Assembly (NCBI RefSeq): GCF_000622405.1
Contig: NZ_JASF01000005.1
Span: forward strand, 2,604,001-2,668,000
Length of the DNA: 64,000 nucleotides
Origin: Sulfitobacter donghicola DSW-25 = KCTC 12864 = JCM 14565
GTDB taxonomy: Bacteria > Pseudomonadota > Alphaproteobacteria > Rhodobacterales > Rhodobacteraceae
Direction of reading: 5' to 3'
Notes under the pieces: model-generated
What the model was told of the DNA's origin: nothing
Database searches by the model: none
What the model saw: the letters and a program-made list of their open reading frames with translations, nothing else
Position numbers and translations under genes: made by a program
In this document: one piece after another, positions 34,181 to 45,105 of the stretch
How positions within the stretch are numbered: the first letter of the stretch is position 1
Layout of the letters: each line of letters begins with the position of its first letter

Positions 34181-34387
34181 GGGCGAGGGGTGCCTTATGC
34201 GGGGGCGGTGGTCAAGCGCTGGCGATATCGCCGATTGTCGGCGACAAGCGAGGGGGAATAACCGAAAGGACAGCGCAAACACCCCATAAAACCGTGCAAA
34301 AACGCTAGCCGCGACCGATTTTTCCCGTTATGCTTAAATCTAGACCTCCGAAAAGGGGGCATGACAGGCAGTGTAAGGCACGTACCC

Positions 34388-35554
34388 ATGACAGAAATGG
34401 TTTATGGCGCAGTTCCCGTTCGGGATGGCGAACCAATCCTACCCAAGTGGTGGAGAACGCTCGATAAATGGGCGTTGTCCTGTATTTTGATGCTCTTTGG
34501 CGTCGGTATGTTGCTGGGTCTGGCGGCGTCCCCTCCTTTGGCGGAAAAGAACGGGTTTGAACCGTTTCATTATGTGCAACGTCAGGCGTTTTTTGGCGGT
34601 TTGGGCATGATTGTGATGATGCTGACGTCGATGATGTCCCCGACGATGGTGCGCCGTTTGGCTGTTATCGGTTTTGTTGGGGCTTTTATCGCGCTGGCGA
34701 TGTTGCCTGTTTTCGGCACCGACTTTGGCAAAGGGGCGACGCGCTGGTACAGCCTAGGGTTTGCATCGGTGCAACCTTCCGAGTTTCTAAAGCCAGGTTT
34801 TGTTGTTGTTGCGGCATGGATGATGGCCGCTAGCCTCGAAATCAACGGCCCTCCAGGCAAGGCGTGGTCCTTTGGTCTGTGTATCACAATTGTTTTGATG
34901 TTGGCGCTTCAGCCTGACTTTGGGCAGGCCTGTCTGGTGCTGTTCGGTTGGGGGGTTATGTATTTCGTCGCGGGTGCGCCGATGATTTTGCTGGTTGGTA
35001 TGGCGGTAATGGTCGGGCTGGCTGGCACAGTCGCTTATTCAAGCTCGGAACACTTTGCCCGCCGCATTGATGGGTTCCTAAGCGTGGACGTCGATCCGAC
35101 GACCCAGTTGGGCTATGCGACGAACGCGATCCGCGAGGGTGGGTTGTTTGGCGTCGGTGTTGGTGAGGGCGAGGTGAAATGGTCGCTTCCCGATGCGCAT
35201 ACGGATTTTATCATCGCGGTTGCTGCCGAGGAATACGGTCTGGTTTTGGTGCTTTGCATCATCGCGCTGTATGCGTCTGTCGTCGTGCGTTCCCTGCTGC
35301 GTTTGGTGCGCGAGCGTGACCCCTTTATCCGTCTGGCGGGAACGGGGCTTGCTTGCATGTTTGGTGTTCAGGCGATGATCAACATGGGCGTTGCGGTGCG
35401 TCTGCTGCCAGCCAAGGGCATGACCTTGCCTTTCGTCAGCTACGGTGGCTCTTCCGTTATTGCATCTGGGATCGCACTGGGCATGCTTTTGGCATTTACC
35501 CGCACGCGTCCGCAGGGTGAAATTAGTGCGCTATTAGCGAGAGGTCGATCATGA
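34388..35554 (+). CDS. ftsW: Septal peptidoglycan polymerase FtsW
   Basis: The 388-residue SEDS protein has about ten membrane helices and the conserved segments [15 protein letters not shown] and AEEYGL. The C-terminal [10 protein letters not shown] is typical. It polymerises glycan strands at the septum with FtsI. ATG 34388 with AAGG upstream is the likely start; ATG 34361 in the same frame is possible. In the 207 bases before it a TTATGCTTAAA stretch at about 34328 may serve as a -10 region. It overlaps murG by 4 bases. Confidence 0.95.
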   Translation: MTEMVYGAVPVRDGEPILPKWWRTLDKWALSCILMLFGVGMLLGLAASPPLAEKNGFEPFHYVQRQAFFGGLGMIVMMLTSMMSPTMVRRLAVIGFVGAFIALAMLPVFGTDFGKGATRWYSLGFASVQPSEFLKPGFVVVAAWMMAASLEINGPPGKAWSFGLCITIVLMLALQPDFGQACLVLFGWGVMYFVAGAPMILLVGMAVMVGLAGTVAYSSSEHFARRIDGFLSVDVDPTTQLGYATNAIREGGLFGVGVGEGEVKWSLPDAHTDFIIAVAAEEYGLVLVLCIIALYASVVVRSLLRLVRERDPFIRLAGTGLACMFGVQAMINMGVAVRLLPAKGMTLPFVSYGGSSVIASGIALGMLLAFTRTRPQGEISALLARGRS

Positions 35555-36654
35555 GCAAACCCCCTCTATTGGTTATTGCCGCTGGTGGCACAGGGGGGCA
35601 CATGTTTCCCGCCCAAGCACTGGCCGAAGTGATGCTGGCACGGGGCTGGCGGGTAAAGCTAAGCACAGATGCCCGTGGCGCCCGCTATACGGGTGGTTTT
35701 CCTGAGGCTGTCGAGATCGAACAGATTTCCAGCGCCACTTTTGCGCGCGGTGGGCTTTTGGCAAAGGCGATGGTGCCCTTTCGGATTTTGGCAGGGACGC
35801 TAGGATCTGCTTTTGGCATGCTGCGCGACAAGCCATCAGTTGTTGTCGGTTTTGGCGGGTACCCTTCGATCCCCGCGCTTGGCGCGTCTTGGATGTTGCG
35901 TTTGCCGCGCATGATCCACGAGCAAAACGGTGTCCTTGGTCGCGTGAATGAGCTGTTTGCCAAGCGGGTGGATGTGGTTGCCTGCGGGACTTGGCCGACG
36001 ACGTTGCCTGACGGGATCGACGGTGTTCACGTTGGCAACCCTGTTCGTGCCTCTGTGTTAGAGCGGGCTGGCGCGGGGTATATCGCGCCGGGTGATTACC
36101 CGATGGAGCTGTTGGTGATGGGCGGCTCGCAAGGGGCGCGTATCCTGAGCGATGTCATCCCGCCCGCGATTGCTGCCCTGCCGATGGATATGCTGCGCAA
36201 TGTGCGCATTAGCCATCAGGCCCGCGAAGAAGATGGCCCCCGCGTTTCCGAATATTACGCCGAAAACGGCATTAACGCTGACGTGCAGCCCTTTTTCCAC
36301 GATGTTCCGCGCCGCATGTCCGAGGCGCAGCTGGTTATCAGCCGCTCTGGGGCTTCCTCTATTGCTGACCTCACGGTGATTGGGCGCCCGTCGATCCTTA
36401 TCCCGTTTGCCGCTGCCGCAGGGGACCATCAGGTCGCCAATGCGCAGGGGCTGGTTGATGCCGAGGCCGCGATATTGATCCGCGAAAACGCGGCGAGCCA
36501 AGAAATCCTCACTGAACATATTCAAATGATCCTGTCCAACGGCGCCGCCGCCCAGACAATGGCCAATCGTGCCCTGTCATTGGGAAAACCGGAGGCTGCG
36601 GAAACGCTTGCCGATATGGTACAGAACCTCACCGCTAAGGAGCCTACCCAATGA
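35551..36654 (+). CDS. murG: UDP-GlcNAc:lipid I N-acetylglucosaminyltransferase
   Basis: The 367-residue GT-B glycosyltransferase shows [35 protein letters not shown] and GGSQGARI. The UDP-GlcNAc site is [15 protein letters not shown], with GDHQVANA. It makes lipid II at the inner face of the membrane. It overlaps ftsW and murC by 4 bases each, so all three are coupled. Confidence 0.97.
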   Translation: MSKPPLLVIAAGGTGGHMFPAQALAEVMLARGWRVKLSTDARGARYTGGFPEAVEIEQISSATFARGGLLAKAMVPFRILAGTLGSAFGMLRDKPSVVVGFGGYPSIPALGASWMLRLPRMIHEQNGVLGRVNELFAKRVDVVACGTWPTTLPDGIDGVHVGNPVRASVLERAGAGYIAPGDYPMELLVMGGSQGARILSDVIPPAIAALPMDMLRNVRISHQAREEDGPRVSEYYAENGINADVQPFFHDVPRRMSEAQLVISRSGASSIADLTVIGRPSILIPFAAAAGDHQVANAQGLVDAEAAILIRENAASQEILTEHIQMILSNGAAAQTMANRALSLGKPEAAETLADMVQNLTAKEPTQ

Positions 36655-38066
36655 ACGCCGCAACCAAACTGCCCGGAGACGTAGGCGCAATCCATTTTGT
36701 TGGCATCGGTGGGATCGGCATGTCGGGCATTGCCGAAGTGTTGCTGAACCACGGCTATCAGGTTCAGGGTTCTGATCTGAAATCTACGCCGATTACCAAC
36801 CGCCTTGCCGAATTAGGTGCCAAGATTTTTGAAGGCCAAAGGGCAGAAAACGTAGAAAACGCCCAAGTGGTGGTGATTTCCTCCGCGATCAAACCAGGCA
36901 ACCCAGAGCTAGACGCCGCGCGCGCCATGGGCCTGCCTGTTGTACGCCGCGCAGAAATGCTGGCCGAGTTGATGCGCCTGAAATCCAATATCGCAATTGC
37001 CGGTACACATGGGAAAACAACAACCACAACGATGGTTGCCGCGCTGCTGGATGGGGGGGGCTTTGACCCTACTGTTGTGAATGGTGGCATCATCCACGCC
37101 TATGGCTCAAACGCGCGCAAGGGCGAGGGCGAGTGGATGGTTGTCGAGGCCGATGAAAGCGACGGCACGTTTAACCGCCTGCCAGCCACCATCGCGATCG
37201 TCACCAACATCGATCCCGAGCATATGGAGCATTGGGGCACGATCGAAAACCTGCGTCAGGGCTTTTTGGATTTCACCTCGAACATCCCGTTTTACGGCGT
37301 TGCCGTTTGCTGCACCGACCACCCCGAAGTGCAAAGCCTTGTCGGTAAAATTACCGATCGCCGCGTGATTACCTATGGATTTAATGCGCAGGCCGATGTG
37401 CGTGTTGTTGGCCTGCACTATAAGGCAGGCGTGGCGCATTTTGATGTCCATCTGCAAAACGAAGACATCGTAATCAAGGATTGCGAACTGCCGATGCCGG
37501 GGGATCATAACGTATCAAACGCCCTGTCGGCGATTGCCGTTGCCCGTCATCTTGGCATGAAGGGCGAAGAAATCCGCGACGCACTCAAGAGCTTTGGTGG
37601 TGTTAATCGCCGCTTTACCAAAGTTGGCGAAGTGGACGGTGTGACCATCATTGATGACTATGGCCACCACCCTGTTGAGATCGCCGCGGTTCTAAAGGCC
37701 GCACGCCAAGCGACCGAAGGGCGGATTATCGCTGTTCACCAGCCACACCGTTATTCCCGCCTGAGCCATCATTTTGATGAGTTCTGTTCCTGCTTTAATG
37801 ACTGTGACGTCGTCGGCATTGCTGATGTTTATTCCGCCGGTGAAGAGCCTATCGAGGGCGCAGATCGTGATGCGCTGGTTGCTGGCCTGATCCAGCATGG
37901 TCACCGCCACGCCCGCCGCGTTGATGGCGCCGAAGACCTTGCCCGTTTGGTCGCAGAACAAGCGCGCCCTGGTGATATGGTCGTTTGCCTTGGGGCAGGG
38001 ACGATCAGCGGTTGGGCGAATGGTTTGCCAGATGCGTTGCGCGCGCTGAAAGGGGCTGCGGCGTGA
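36651..38066 (+). CDS. murC: UDP-MurNAc:L-alanine ligase
   Basis: The 471-residue Mur ligase has [16 protein letters not shown] at the N-terminus and the ATP site [36 protein letters not shown] and FQPHRYSR-type segment [16 protein letters not shown] follow. It adds the first amino acid of the stem peptide. It overlaps murG by 4 bases. Three small membrane-protein genes follow before murB. Confidence 0.97.
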   Translation: MNAATKLPGDVGAIHFVGIGGIGMSGIAEVLLNHGYQVQGSDLKSTPITNRLAELGAKIFEGQRAENVENAQVVVISSAIKPGNPELDAARAMGLPVVRRAEMLAELMRLKSNIAIAGTHGKTTTTTMVAALLDGGGFDPTVVNGGIIHAYGSNARKGEGEWMVVEADESDGTFNRLPATIAIVTNIDPEHMEHWGTIENLRQGFLDFTSNIPFYGVAVCCTDHPEVQSLVGKITDRRVITYGFNAQADVRVVGLHYKAGVAHFDVHLQNEDIVIKDCELPMPGDHNVSNALSAIAVARHLGMKGEEIRDALKSFGGVNRRFTKVGEVDGVTIIDDYGHHPVEIAAVLKAARQATEGRIIAVHQPHRYSRLSHHFDEFCSCFNDCDVVGIADVYSAGEEPIEGADRDALVAGLIQHGHRHARRVDGAEDLARLVAEQARPGDMVVCLGAGTISGWANGLPDALRALKGAAA

Positions 38067-38088
38067 AGGCCCAAATGGATGGGGTGAT

Positions 38089-38346
38089 ATGATGCCATCT
38101 GTCGTCTGGCTTTGCATCGGGTGGGTCTTTGCGTCGGTTGGTGTCGCATGTTTGCCCATCAGAAAACAATTTGTGCCTGCGGGCATTCTATTGCTGGCAG
38201 CGCCGGTTTTGATCGTGATGATCGGGCTTCAATTTGGCTGGATCTTTGCGTTGCTTGGCCTTGCTGCATTTATTTCCATGTTCCGCAATCCTTTGCGCTA
38301 CCTCGCGGCGCGGTTGCGTGGTGAAAATCCGGAGCTACCAAGGTGA
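38089..38346 (+). CDS. DUF2484 small membrane protein, copy 1
   Basis: The 85-residue protein has about three hydrophobic segments and ends with NPLRYLAARLRGENP, matching DUF2484 proteins of Rhodobacteraceae found between murC and murB. Function is unknown. It overlaps the second DUF2484 gene by 4 bases. Met2 is an alternative start. Confidence 0.8.
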   Translation: MMPSVVWLCIGWVFASVGVACLPIRKQFVPAGILLLAAPVLIVMIGLQFGWIFALLGLAAFISMFRNPLRYLAARLRGENPELPR

Positions 38347-38603
38347 GCCTTTCTCTTACTTTTGCCTGTATCTGGGCCTTGATCGCAAATGTTTTGGCGA
38401 TGACCCCCAGCAAGGACCATCATTGGCGAAACGCCTATATTCTGGTTGCAGTCGGTATCCCGATTTTGGGCTATATCGTGGTGCAGCACGGGCCGTGGGT
38501 CGGGCTATTGGTTTTGGCAGCTGGGTGTTCGGTTTTGCGTTGGCCTGTCATTTACTTGGGTCGCTGGCTACGTCGTGGTGGCCGCAAGACACCGGCGGAG
38601 TAG
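38343..38603 (+). CDS. DUF2484 small membrane protein, copy 2
   Basis: The 86-residue protein is similar in size and topology to the preceding one and carries WPVIYLGRWLRRGG at the equivalent C-terminal position. It starts at GTG 38343 and overlaps copy 1 by 4 bases. The two are probably tandem paralogues. Their role is unknown. Confidence 0.78.
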   Translation: MSLSLTFACIWALIANVLAMTPSKDHHWRNAYILVAVGIPILGYIVVQHGPWVGLLVLAAGCSVLRWPVIYLGRWLRRGGRKTPAE

Positions 38604-38610
38604 AGTTGAC

Positions 38611-38892
38611 ATGTTGATTGTGCTGTTAACGGGCCTTGCGCTTTGGATGTTCGGTTGCGCCTATTCGGGCTATCATCGGCGCTTTGTCCTGTTTTTTATC
38701 GTTCTGTTGACGGGGATGACCCTGAATACGATCTGGATGGTTTTAGGCTTGGACGCAAAACCGTTTTCCCCTCCTGCGATGACGGCCCATTTGGCCGCGC
38801 TTATGTATGGTATCGCCGCTTTTGGCATGGGGTGGATCATTGGGCGGATTGTTGATGGTATTCGAGAAAGCAGAGTAGAAGATGACGAGTGA
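38611..38892 (+). CDS. Small three-helix membrane protein between murC and murB
   Basis: The 93-residue protein starts at ATG 38611, seven bases after the preceding stop. An earlier frame start at 38446 would overlap the DUF2484 gene. It has three hydrophobic segments ([53 protein letters not shown]) and an acidic tail. I do not recognise a family. Its 3' end overlaps murB by 11 bases, so it belongs to the same transcript. Confidence 0.7.
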   Translation: MLIVLLTGLALWMFGCAYSGYHRRFVLFFIVLLTGMTLNTIWMVLGLDAKPFSPPAMTAHLAALMYGIAAFGMGWIIGRIVDGIRESRVEDDE

Positions 38893-39802
38893 ACTTCCCA
38901 CGCCACGCGGCAAACTAACCCCCCAGCGTAGCCTGTCCGAGCTGACATGGCTGCGGGTTGGTGGCCCTGCGGATTATTTGTTTCAACCTGCTGATCTAGA
39001 GGATTTGCAGGAGTTCCTGCGAGACCTGCCAGACGATGTTCGGGTGTTTCCGATGGGTGTTGGGTCAAACCTGATTGTGCGCGACGGCGGTCTGCGCGCG
39101 GTTGTGATCCGATTGGGCCGTGGCTTTAACGGGATAGAGATCGACGGCGGCCAAGTAACCGCAGGCGCTGCGGCGCTGGATGCGCATGTGGCGCGAAAGG
39201 CGGCTGATGCTGACCTTGACCTCACATTTTTGCGCACGATCCCAGGCAGCATTGGCGGCGCAGTGCGCATGAATGCTGGCTGTTATGGGACCTACACGGC
39301 GGATCACTTTGTCTCTGCTCAGGTGGTGATGCGTTCGGGAGAGCTGGTGACCCTGACGGCAGAGGCGCTTGATTTCAAATACCGTCAAAGCGAGTTGGAA
39401 GAGGGGGCTGTTATCGTCAGCGCAACCTTTGCCCCGCCCAGCGGCGATGCGGCCACGCTTCACGCCCGTATGGAAGACCAGCTGGCCAAACGTGACGCCA
39501 CGCAGCCCACCAAAGACCGCAGTGCTGGGTCAACCTTTCGCAATCCGGCGGGTTTCAGCTCAACAGGGCGCGAAGATGATGTGCATGACCTAAAGGCGTG
39601 GAAGGTCATTCAAGACGCTGGAATGAAGGGCGCCCAGCGGGGTGGGGCGCAAATGTCGCTCAAACACGCTAACTTTTTGATCAATACAGGCGATGCAACC
39701 GCCGCCGATCTGGAAGGTTTAGGCGAAGAAGTGAGAAAAAAGGTTTACGATTCCAGTGGTATCACGTTAGTATGGGAGATAATGCGAATAGGCGAAAAAT
39801 GA
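38882..39802 (+). CDS. murB: UDP-N-acetylenolpyruvoylglucosamine reductase
   Basis: The 306-residue flavoprotein has the FAD-binding segments RVGGPADYL and [30 protein letters not shown] is followed by the active-site motif [11 protein letters not shown], with the catalytic serine. It reduces UDP-GlcNAc-enolpyruvate to UDP-MurNAc. The N-terminus overlaps the preceding small gene by 11 bases. Confidence 0.97.
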   Translation: MTSELPTPRGKLTPQRSLSELTWLRVGGPADYLFQPADLEDLQEFLRDLPDDVRVFPMGVGSNLIVRDGGLRAVVIRLGRGFNGIEIDGGQVTAGAAALDAHVARKAADADLDLTFLRTIPGSIGGAVRMNAGCYGTYTADHFVSAQVVMRSGELVTLTAEALDFKYRQSELEEGAVIVSATFAPPSGDAATLHARMEDQLAKRDATQPTKDRSAGSTFRNPAGFSSTGREDDVHDLKAWKVIQDAGMKGAQRGGAQMSLKHANFLINTGDATAADLEGLGEEVRKKVYDSSGITLVWEIMRIGEK

Positions 39803-39893
39803 TCGTCGATTTGTAGGGGCTAATGCCGCACAAAGCGGCAAACCAACTAACAAAAATGAGCCAAAAAGGCTCGGGACATTGAGGCACTGGGTT

Positions 39894-40811
39894 ATGTCGA
39901 GCAGGACAAACCCGACAGTGGCGGTACTCATGGGTGGACCTTCAGCCGAGCGCGAGGTGTCACTCAACACGGGGCGCGCATGCGCGGCTGCACTGCGGGA
40001 ATATGGTTATACAAATGTGGTTGAGGTCGATGCTGGCCCCGACCTTTGTGCTGTTTTGGGCGATCTTGCGCCAGACGCAGTGCTGAATTGCTTGCATGGT
40101 CGCTGGGGTGAGGATGGTTGCGTTCAAGGTATCCTTGAGTGGTTAAAAATCCCTTACACACATTCCGGTGTTTTGGCCTCGGCTGTGGCCATGGACAAAC
40201 AGCGCAGCAAAGATATCTTTCGCGCGGCGGGTCTGCCTGTTGTTGAAAGCGTCATTGTTTCAGCGGATGAGGTGCGCAGCCGCCACGTGATGGCGCCCCC
40301 TTATGTGGTGAAGCCAAACAACGAAGGTTCCTCGGTTGGGGTTTATCTGGTTGAGGCTGAAAACAACGGCCCTCCGCAGCTAGACGGTGACATGCCCGAG
40401 ATGGTCATGGTTGAAACCTTTGCGCCGGGTCGCGAATTGACGACAACCGTCATCGGTGATCGTGCTTTGACTGTGACGGATATCCTTACCACTGGCTGGT
40501 ATGATTATGACGCCAAGTACAAAGAGGGCGGATCCAGCCATGTCGTGCCTGCGGATGTCCCGCAAGAGATCTTTGACCTTTGCCTTGAATACGCCCTGCG
40601 CGCGCATAACGCTTTGGGGTGTCGCGGCGTGAGCCGAACAGATTTCCGCTGGGATATGGATCGCGGCACCGATGGGATCATCATTCTCGAGACGAACACA
40701 CAGCCCGGGATGACAAGCACCTCCTTGTCTCCCGAACAGGCACAGGCCGTTGGTATCAGCTTCCCTGAGCTCTGCGCGTGGATGGTGGAGGACGCATCAT
40801 GTGGCCGCTAA
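39894..40811 (+). CDS. ddl: D-alanine--D-alanine ligase
   Basis: The 305-residue ATP-grasp enzyme has LMGGPSAEREVSLNTG, LHGRWGEDG, VKPNNEGSSVG, and a C-terminal LETNTQPGMTSTS metal site. It makes D-Ala-D-Ala for MurF. ATG 39894 with GAGG upstream was chosen over a TTG at 39879. It overlaps the ftsQ start by 13 bases. Confidence 0.96.
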   Translation: MSSRTNPTVAVLMGGPSAEREVSLNTGRACAAALREYGYTNVVEVDAGPDLCAVLGDLAPDAVLNCLHGRWGEDGCVQGILEWLKIPYTHSGVLASAVAMDKQRSKDIFRAAGLPVVESVIVSADEVRSRHVMAPPYVVKPNNEGSSVGVYLVEAENNGPPQLDGDMPEMVMVETFAPGRELTTTVIGDRALTVTDILTTGWYDYDAKYKEGGSSHVVPADVPQEIFDLCLEYALRAHNALGCRGVSRTDFRWDMDRGTDGIIILETNTQPGMTSTSLSPEQAQAVGISFPELCAWMVEDASCGR

Positions 40812-41689
40812 AGCCTAAAGCCTCTGTTGGCGGAAAGGCCGATCCCGCGCCATCCCGTTGGGCGTGGCGCATGCAGCGTTTGATGCTGACGCCCGGTATC
40901 CGGCTGGCTTTGCGCGCGGGCGTTCCGTTTTGTATCACTTTGGCCGCTGGTACGTGGTACCTATCGGATGAGGCGCGGCGCGGCGCCATCGAGCTGGCAG
41001 TCGCCGAGGCGCGGGCAAGCATCCAGACCCGTCCAGAGTTTATGGTGAACCTGATGGCGGTGGATGGGGCCAAGGATGAATTAGCAACCTATATTCGCGA
41101 AAGCCTGCCGTTGGATTTCCCCATTTCCAGCTTTGATCTGGATCTGGACGCAATGCGGACGACCGTTTCCGAAATCTCTGCTGTCAAAACCGCGTCGGTA
41201 CGTATCCGTCCGGGCGGCGTTTTGCAGATCGATGTTGAACAACGCAAAGCGGTTGCGCTGTGGCGCAATGATGACGGGCTGGTTCTGGTGGATGAGGGCG
41301 GTAACTATGTTGCGACTGCCACCAGCCGCCATGCGCGGCCTGATCTGCCGTTGATCGCAGGCGAGGGCGCCAATGATCACGTGGATGAGGCACTGGAACT
41401 CATGCAGGCGGCTGCACCTTTAGGGGGGCGGCTGCGCGGATTGGTGCGTATGGGCGCACGGCGGTGGGACGTTGTGCTGGATCGCGATCAGCGGATCCTT
41501 TTGCCGGCCGATCAGCCCCAGCGCGCGCTTGAGCGCGTGATCGCGCTGGAAGGCGCACAAGATATACTCACCCGTGATGTTGCGCGGGTAGACATGCGGC
41601 TGGCACGCCGACCAACAGTGCAAATGACAAATGAGGCCGCCGAAGAACGGATGGCCCAACAGGCAGCGTTTAGGGCAAAGAACAAATGA
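40799..41689 (+). CDS. ftsQ: Cell division protein FtsQ
   Basis: The 296-residue protein has a cytoplasmic tail, one membrane helix (about residues 40-58), a POTRA-like region and a beta domain with VRIRPGGVLQIDVEQRKAVA. It anchors FtsL and FtsB at the division site. ATG 40799 with GGAGG eight bases upstream was preferred over 40778. The helix position and place between ddl and ftsA support the call. It overlaps ftsA by 4 bases. Confidence 0.93.
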   Translation: MWPLKPKASVGGKADPAPSRWAWRMQRLMLTPGIRLALRAGVPFCITLAAGTWYLSDEARRGAIELAVAEARASIQTRPEFMVNLMAVDGAKDELATYIRESLPLDFPISSFDLDLDAMRTTVSEISAVKTASVRIRPGGVLQIDVEQRKAVALWRNDDGLVLVDEGGNYVATATSRHARPDLPLIAGEGANDHVDEALELMQAAAPLGGRLRGLVRMGARRWDVVLDRDQRILLPADQPQRALERVIALEGAQDILTRDVARVDMRLARRPTVQMTNEAAEERMAQQAAFRAKNK

Positions 41690-43020
41690 ACGATTTATAC
41701 GACAGCCAGCGTAGCATGCGGCAGATGCGTAAACTTGCGATGCAACGCGGCGTAGTTGCTATTTTGGATGTAGGCAGTTCCAAAATCGCAGCGCTGGTTT
41801 TGCGTTTTGACGGATCGGCGCGACTGGAAGATGAGGGCGAGATTGGCTCGCTGGCGGGTCAGTCTGGCTTTCGCGTCATTGGCGCGGCGACAACGCGGTC
41901 GCGCGGGGTGCGCTTTGGCGAGATCTCAGCCATGGGCGAGACCGAGCGCGCCATTCGCACCGCCCTGCAAGCAGCGCAAAAGATGGCTGGCATTCGTGTG
42001 GACCATGTGATCGCCTGTTTCAGCGGGGGCGAACCGCGCAGCTATGGTTTGGACGCCAGCGTCTCGCTTGAGCATCAGGTTGTAACGGAAGAAGACGTCG
42101 CTCGTGTGCTGAGCAGCTGTGATGTGCCCGAATACGGCGAAGGCCGTGAGGTGATGCACGCCCAGCCCGTGAACTTTGCACTGGATCACCGCAGCGGTTT
42201 GATTGATCCGCGTGGCCAGCTGGGCAACGAGCTGAACGTAGACATGCACATGCTGACGGTGGATGCCGCAGCTATTCAGCATTTGGCTTATTGCATCAAA
42301 CGCTGTGACCTTGAACTGGCAGGGATTGCTTCCTCGGCCTATGTTTCGGGTATTTCATCCCTCGTTGAGGATGAACAAGAGCTGGGCGCAGCCTGTATTG
42401 ACCTTGGCGGTGGGGCGACCAGCGTGTCGATCTTTATCAAAAAGCACATGATCTATGCGGATAGCATTCGCATGGGGGGTGACCATGTGACCGCAGATAT
42501 TTCGATGGGCCTACAGGTGCCAACGGCAAATGCCGAGCGGATCAAAACCTTTTATGGTGGCGTACAGGCAACCGGCATGGATGACCGCGAAATGATCGAG
42601 ATCGGCGGCGAGACGGGCGATTATGAACATGACCGCCGCACAGCCAGCCGCGCCGAGCTGATCGGCATCATGCGCCCCCGTGTCGAAGAAATTCTGGAAG
42701 AAGTCCGCGCCCGTTTGGATGCCGCAGGCTTTGACCACCTTCCCAGCCAGCAAATCGTTCTGACAGGAGGCGGAAGCCAAATTCCGGGTCTGGATATGAT
42801 GGCAACCAAGATTTTGGGCCAGCAGGTGCGCCTTGGCCGTCCGCTGCGTGTACATGGGTTGCCCCAAGCTGCAACAGGGCCGGGGTTCTCTTCGGCTGTC
42901 GGGCTTGCGCTGTTCGCGGCAAACCCACAGGACGAGTGGTGGGATTTTGATATTCCTGCAGATCGCTATCCGGCGCGGTCGCTAAAGCGTGCGGTTAAAT
43001 GGTTTAAGGATAATTGGTGA
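41686..43020 (+). CDS. ftsA: Cell division protein FtsA
   Basis: The 444-residue actin-like protein has the phosphate-1 segment AILDVGSSKIAALVL, the 1C subdomain after about residue 90, and the phosphate-2 segment ACIDLGGGATSVSIF. LTGGGSQIPGLDMMA follows, and a C-terminal amphipathic helix (SLKRAVKWFKDNW) binds the membrane. It tethers FtsZ. It overlaps ftsQ by 4 bases. ftsZ follows after 174 bases, which may hold its own promoter. Confidence 0.96.
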   Translation: MNDLYDSQRSMRQMRKLAMQRGVVAILDVGSSKIAALVLRFDGSARLEDEGEIGSLAGQSGFRVIGAATTRSRGVRFGEISAMGETERAIRTALQAAQKMAGIRVDHVIACFSGGEPRSYGLDASVSLEHQVVTEEDVARVLSSCDVPEYGEGREVMHAQPVNFALDHRSGLIDPRGQLGNELNVDMHMLTVDAAAIQHLAYCIKRCDLELAGIASSAYVSGISSLVEDEQELGAACIDLGGGATSVSIFIKKHMIYADSIRMGGDHVTADISMGLQVPTANAERIKTFYGGVQATGMDDREMIEIGGETGDYEHDRRTASRAELIGIMRPRVEEILEEVRARLDAAGFDHLPSQQIVLTGGGSQIPGLDMMATKILGQQVRLGRPLRVHGLPQAATGPGFSSAVGLALFAANPQDEWWDFDIPADRYPARSLKRAVKWFKDNW

Positions 43021-43194
43021 CCTCAATATCGGGTGACTGAGACGAGATGCGGTGAATAGTGGCAAAAAATTGCCTATATTTAGCGCCAAAAAGCCCTTTT
43101 TTACGTGACGACAGGCGTGATGGCGTCTAAAGTTGGGGAAATTTGGGAAAAATATGACCCGCGCGGTGCGGGCAAACAGACAGGCGGAACCAAG

Positions 43195-44898
43195 ATGACA
43201 TTGAACCTTTCGATGCCGGGACAGGAAGATCTCAAGCCACGCATTACCGTATTTGGTGTAGGTGGGGCAGGCGGAAACGCAGTAAACAACATGATCGAGA
43301 AGAACCTCGATGGTGTTGATTTTGTAGTGGCAAACACAGATGCGCAGGCGCTTCAGCAAGCCAAAGCAGAAAACCGCGTTCAGCTGGGTATCAAAGTTAC
43401 CGAAGGTCTGGGTGCGGGTGCCCGCGCAACTGTCGGGGCCTCTGCCGCTGAAGAAAGCATTGAACAAATCGTTGACCATCTGGCAGGCGCGCACATGTGC
43501 TTTATCACTGCTGGTATGGGCGGCGGCACAGGGACAGGCGCTGCGCCGATCATCGCGCAAGCCGCACGTGAGCTGGGCGTTCTGACCGTTGGTGTTGTGA
43601 CCAAGCCGTTCCAGTTTGAGGGTGCCAAGCGCATGCGTCAGGCCGAAGACGGTGTTGAGGCGCTGCAAAAGGTTGTTGATACGCTGATCATCATCCCGAA
43701 CCAGAACCTGTTCCGTTTGGCGAATGAAAAAACCACCTTTACCGAAGCATTCTCGCTTGCCGATGATGTGCTGTACCAAGGTGTTAAAGGTGTAACCGAT
43801 TTGATGGTCCGTCCGGGCCTGATCAACCTCGACTTTGCTGATGTTCGCGCCGTCATGGACGAAATGGGTAAAGCGATGATGGGCACAGGCGAGGCCGATG
43901 GCGAAGATCGCGCAATTCAGGCCGCCGAAAAAGCCATTGCGAACCCGCTGCTGGACGAAATCAGCCTGCGTGGCGCCAAAGGCGTTCTGATCAACATCAC
44001 AGGTGGCGACGACCTGACATTGTTCGAACTTGATGAAGCGGCCAACCGCATTCGTGAAGAAGTTGACCCAGAAGCAAACATCATTGTGGGCTCTACACTG
44101 GACACAGGTTTGGGTGGCATGATGCGCGTCAGCGTTGTTGCGACAGGTATCGACGCACTGGAAACCCAATCCGATATGCCTGTGCCGCGCCGCTCTTTGT
44201 CGCGCCCTTTGACGCAGGAAGTTGTTGAAGAGGCTGTTGAGCCAGCGCCAGCGCCTATGGCTGCACCTGTTGCAGCAGCGGCTGTTGCTGCTCCGATCGC
44301 GGCGGAAGCTGCGCCAGAGCCACAAACGCCTAGCTTCTTTGACGAAGCGCCGCAGCAGCCTGCACGTGCTGACACGCGCGACATGTTTGAGGGCCGCCGT
44401 TTCGAGCCTATTCAAGATGCTGCAGATGATCTGCCTCCTCCGGCTTACGCGCCTGAGCCAGTCGCCTATGAGCCACAGCCAGAGCCGCTGGAAGCTGAGC
44501 CAGAAGCCTTTGTTGCACCACGTGCGCCGACACCAGGTACGCCATCACCCGAAGCAATGGCGCGCTTGCGTGCCGCTGCCCAGCGTGCTGCACCTGCTGA
44601 GCAGCCCCGTGCGCAAGCACCAGTTGCCGCACCTGCGCCAGCACCTGCACCAGAAGCTGCTGCTCCGGCCGCACATGGCGAGCGCCCGCGTTTTGGCATC
44701 AACTCGTTGATCAACCGCATGACGGGAACCCAAGAAGGTGAGGCGCAGCCACGTGCCGCTGCCCCAAGCCAGCCAGCGCGCCAGCAACCTCCGGTTCAAA
44801 GCCAGCAGTCCGCTGCTGCGCCACAGCCGCGTCAGGAAGTTGATCCAGAGCAGGAGCGCATCGAAATCCCAGCGTTTTTGCGCCGCCAAGCGAACTAA
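43195..44898 (+). CDS. ftsZ: Cell division GTPase FtsZ
   Basis: The 567-residue protein has the tubulin-like core with [21 protein letters not shown] and the GTP signature [13 protein letters not shown] long, low-complexity linker rich in Ala, Pro, Gln and Glu (about residues 330-545) follows, then the conserved C-terminal peptide near [11 protein letters not shown]. Long linkers are typical of alphaproteobacteria. The start at 43195 was chosen because the core begins shortly after; the open frame extends upstream to 43105. An intrinsic terminator follows 23 bases after the stop. Confidence 0.97.
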   Translation: MTLNLSMPGQEDLKPRITVFGVGGAGGNAVNNMIEKNLDGVDFVVANTDAQALQQAKAENRVQLGIKVTEGLGAGARATVGASAAEESIEQIVDHLAGAHMCFITAGMGGGTGTGAAPIIAQAARELGVLTVGVVTKPFQFEGAKRMRQAEDGVEALQKVVDTLIIIPNQNLFRLANEKTTFTEAFSLADDVLYQGVKGVTDLMVRPGLINLDFADVRAVMDEMGKAMMGTGEADGEDRAIQAAEKAIANPLLDEISLRGAKGVLINITGGDDLTLFELDEAANRIREEVDPEANIIVGSTLDTGLGGMMRVSVVATGIDALETQSDMPVPRRSLSRPLTQEVVEEAVEPAPAPMAAPVAAAAVAAPIAAEAAPEPQTPSFFDEAPQQPARADTRDMFEGRRFEPIQDAADDLPPPAYAPEPVAYEPQPEPLEAEPEAFVAPRAPTPGTPSPEAMARLRAAAQRAAPAEQPRAQAPVAAPAPAPAPEAAAPAAHGERPRFGINSLINRMTGTQEGEAQPRAAAPSQPARQQPPVQSQQSAAAPQPRQEVDPEQERIEIPAFLRRQAN

Positions 44899-44921
44899 TT
44901 AGCATCACTTTGTGATGTAGA

Positions 44922-44951
44922 GGGCCGCCTTCGGGTGGCCCTTTTTCGTTT
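44922..44951 (+). terminator. Intrinsic terminator after ftsZ
   Basis: GGGCCGCC (44922-44929) pairs with GGTGGCCC (44934-44941) around a TTCG loop, one G-T pair, followed by TTTTTCGTTT. It separates ftsZ from lpxC, so lpxC probably has its own promoter in the 155 bases that follow. Confidence 0.88.
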
Positions 44952-45105
44952 CTAAACATGGGTTTACAGGGCCGTTAGCGGCAACATGCCAGTTTGTGAC
45001 AGTCATGTTTCAATCCGTTGCAATGATTGATTTGAACGCAGCCTCTCCAATTCGTATCTAGGCTGCAATCAGGTGAAAACTTGAATCAAAAACTAGGATG
45101 GCAGC

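Noticed and set aside
42982..44415. 477-codon open frame antisense to ftsZ
   Set aside because: It is fully covered by ftsZ and the end of ftsA, whose conserved motifs lie in other frames. Its Arg/His/Asn-rich translation looks like an antisense shadow of GC-rich coding DNA.
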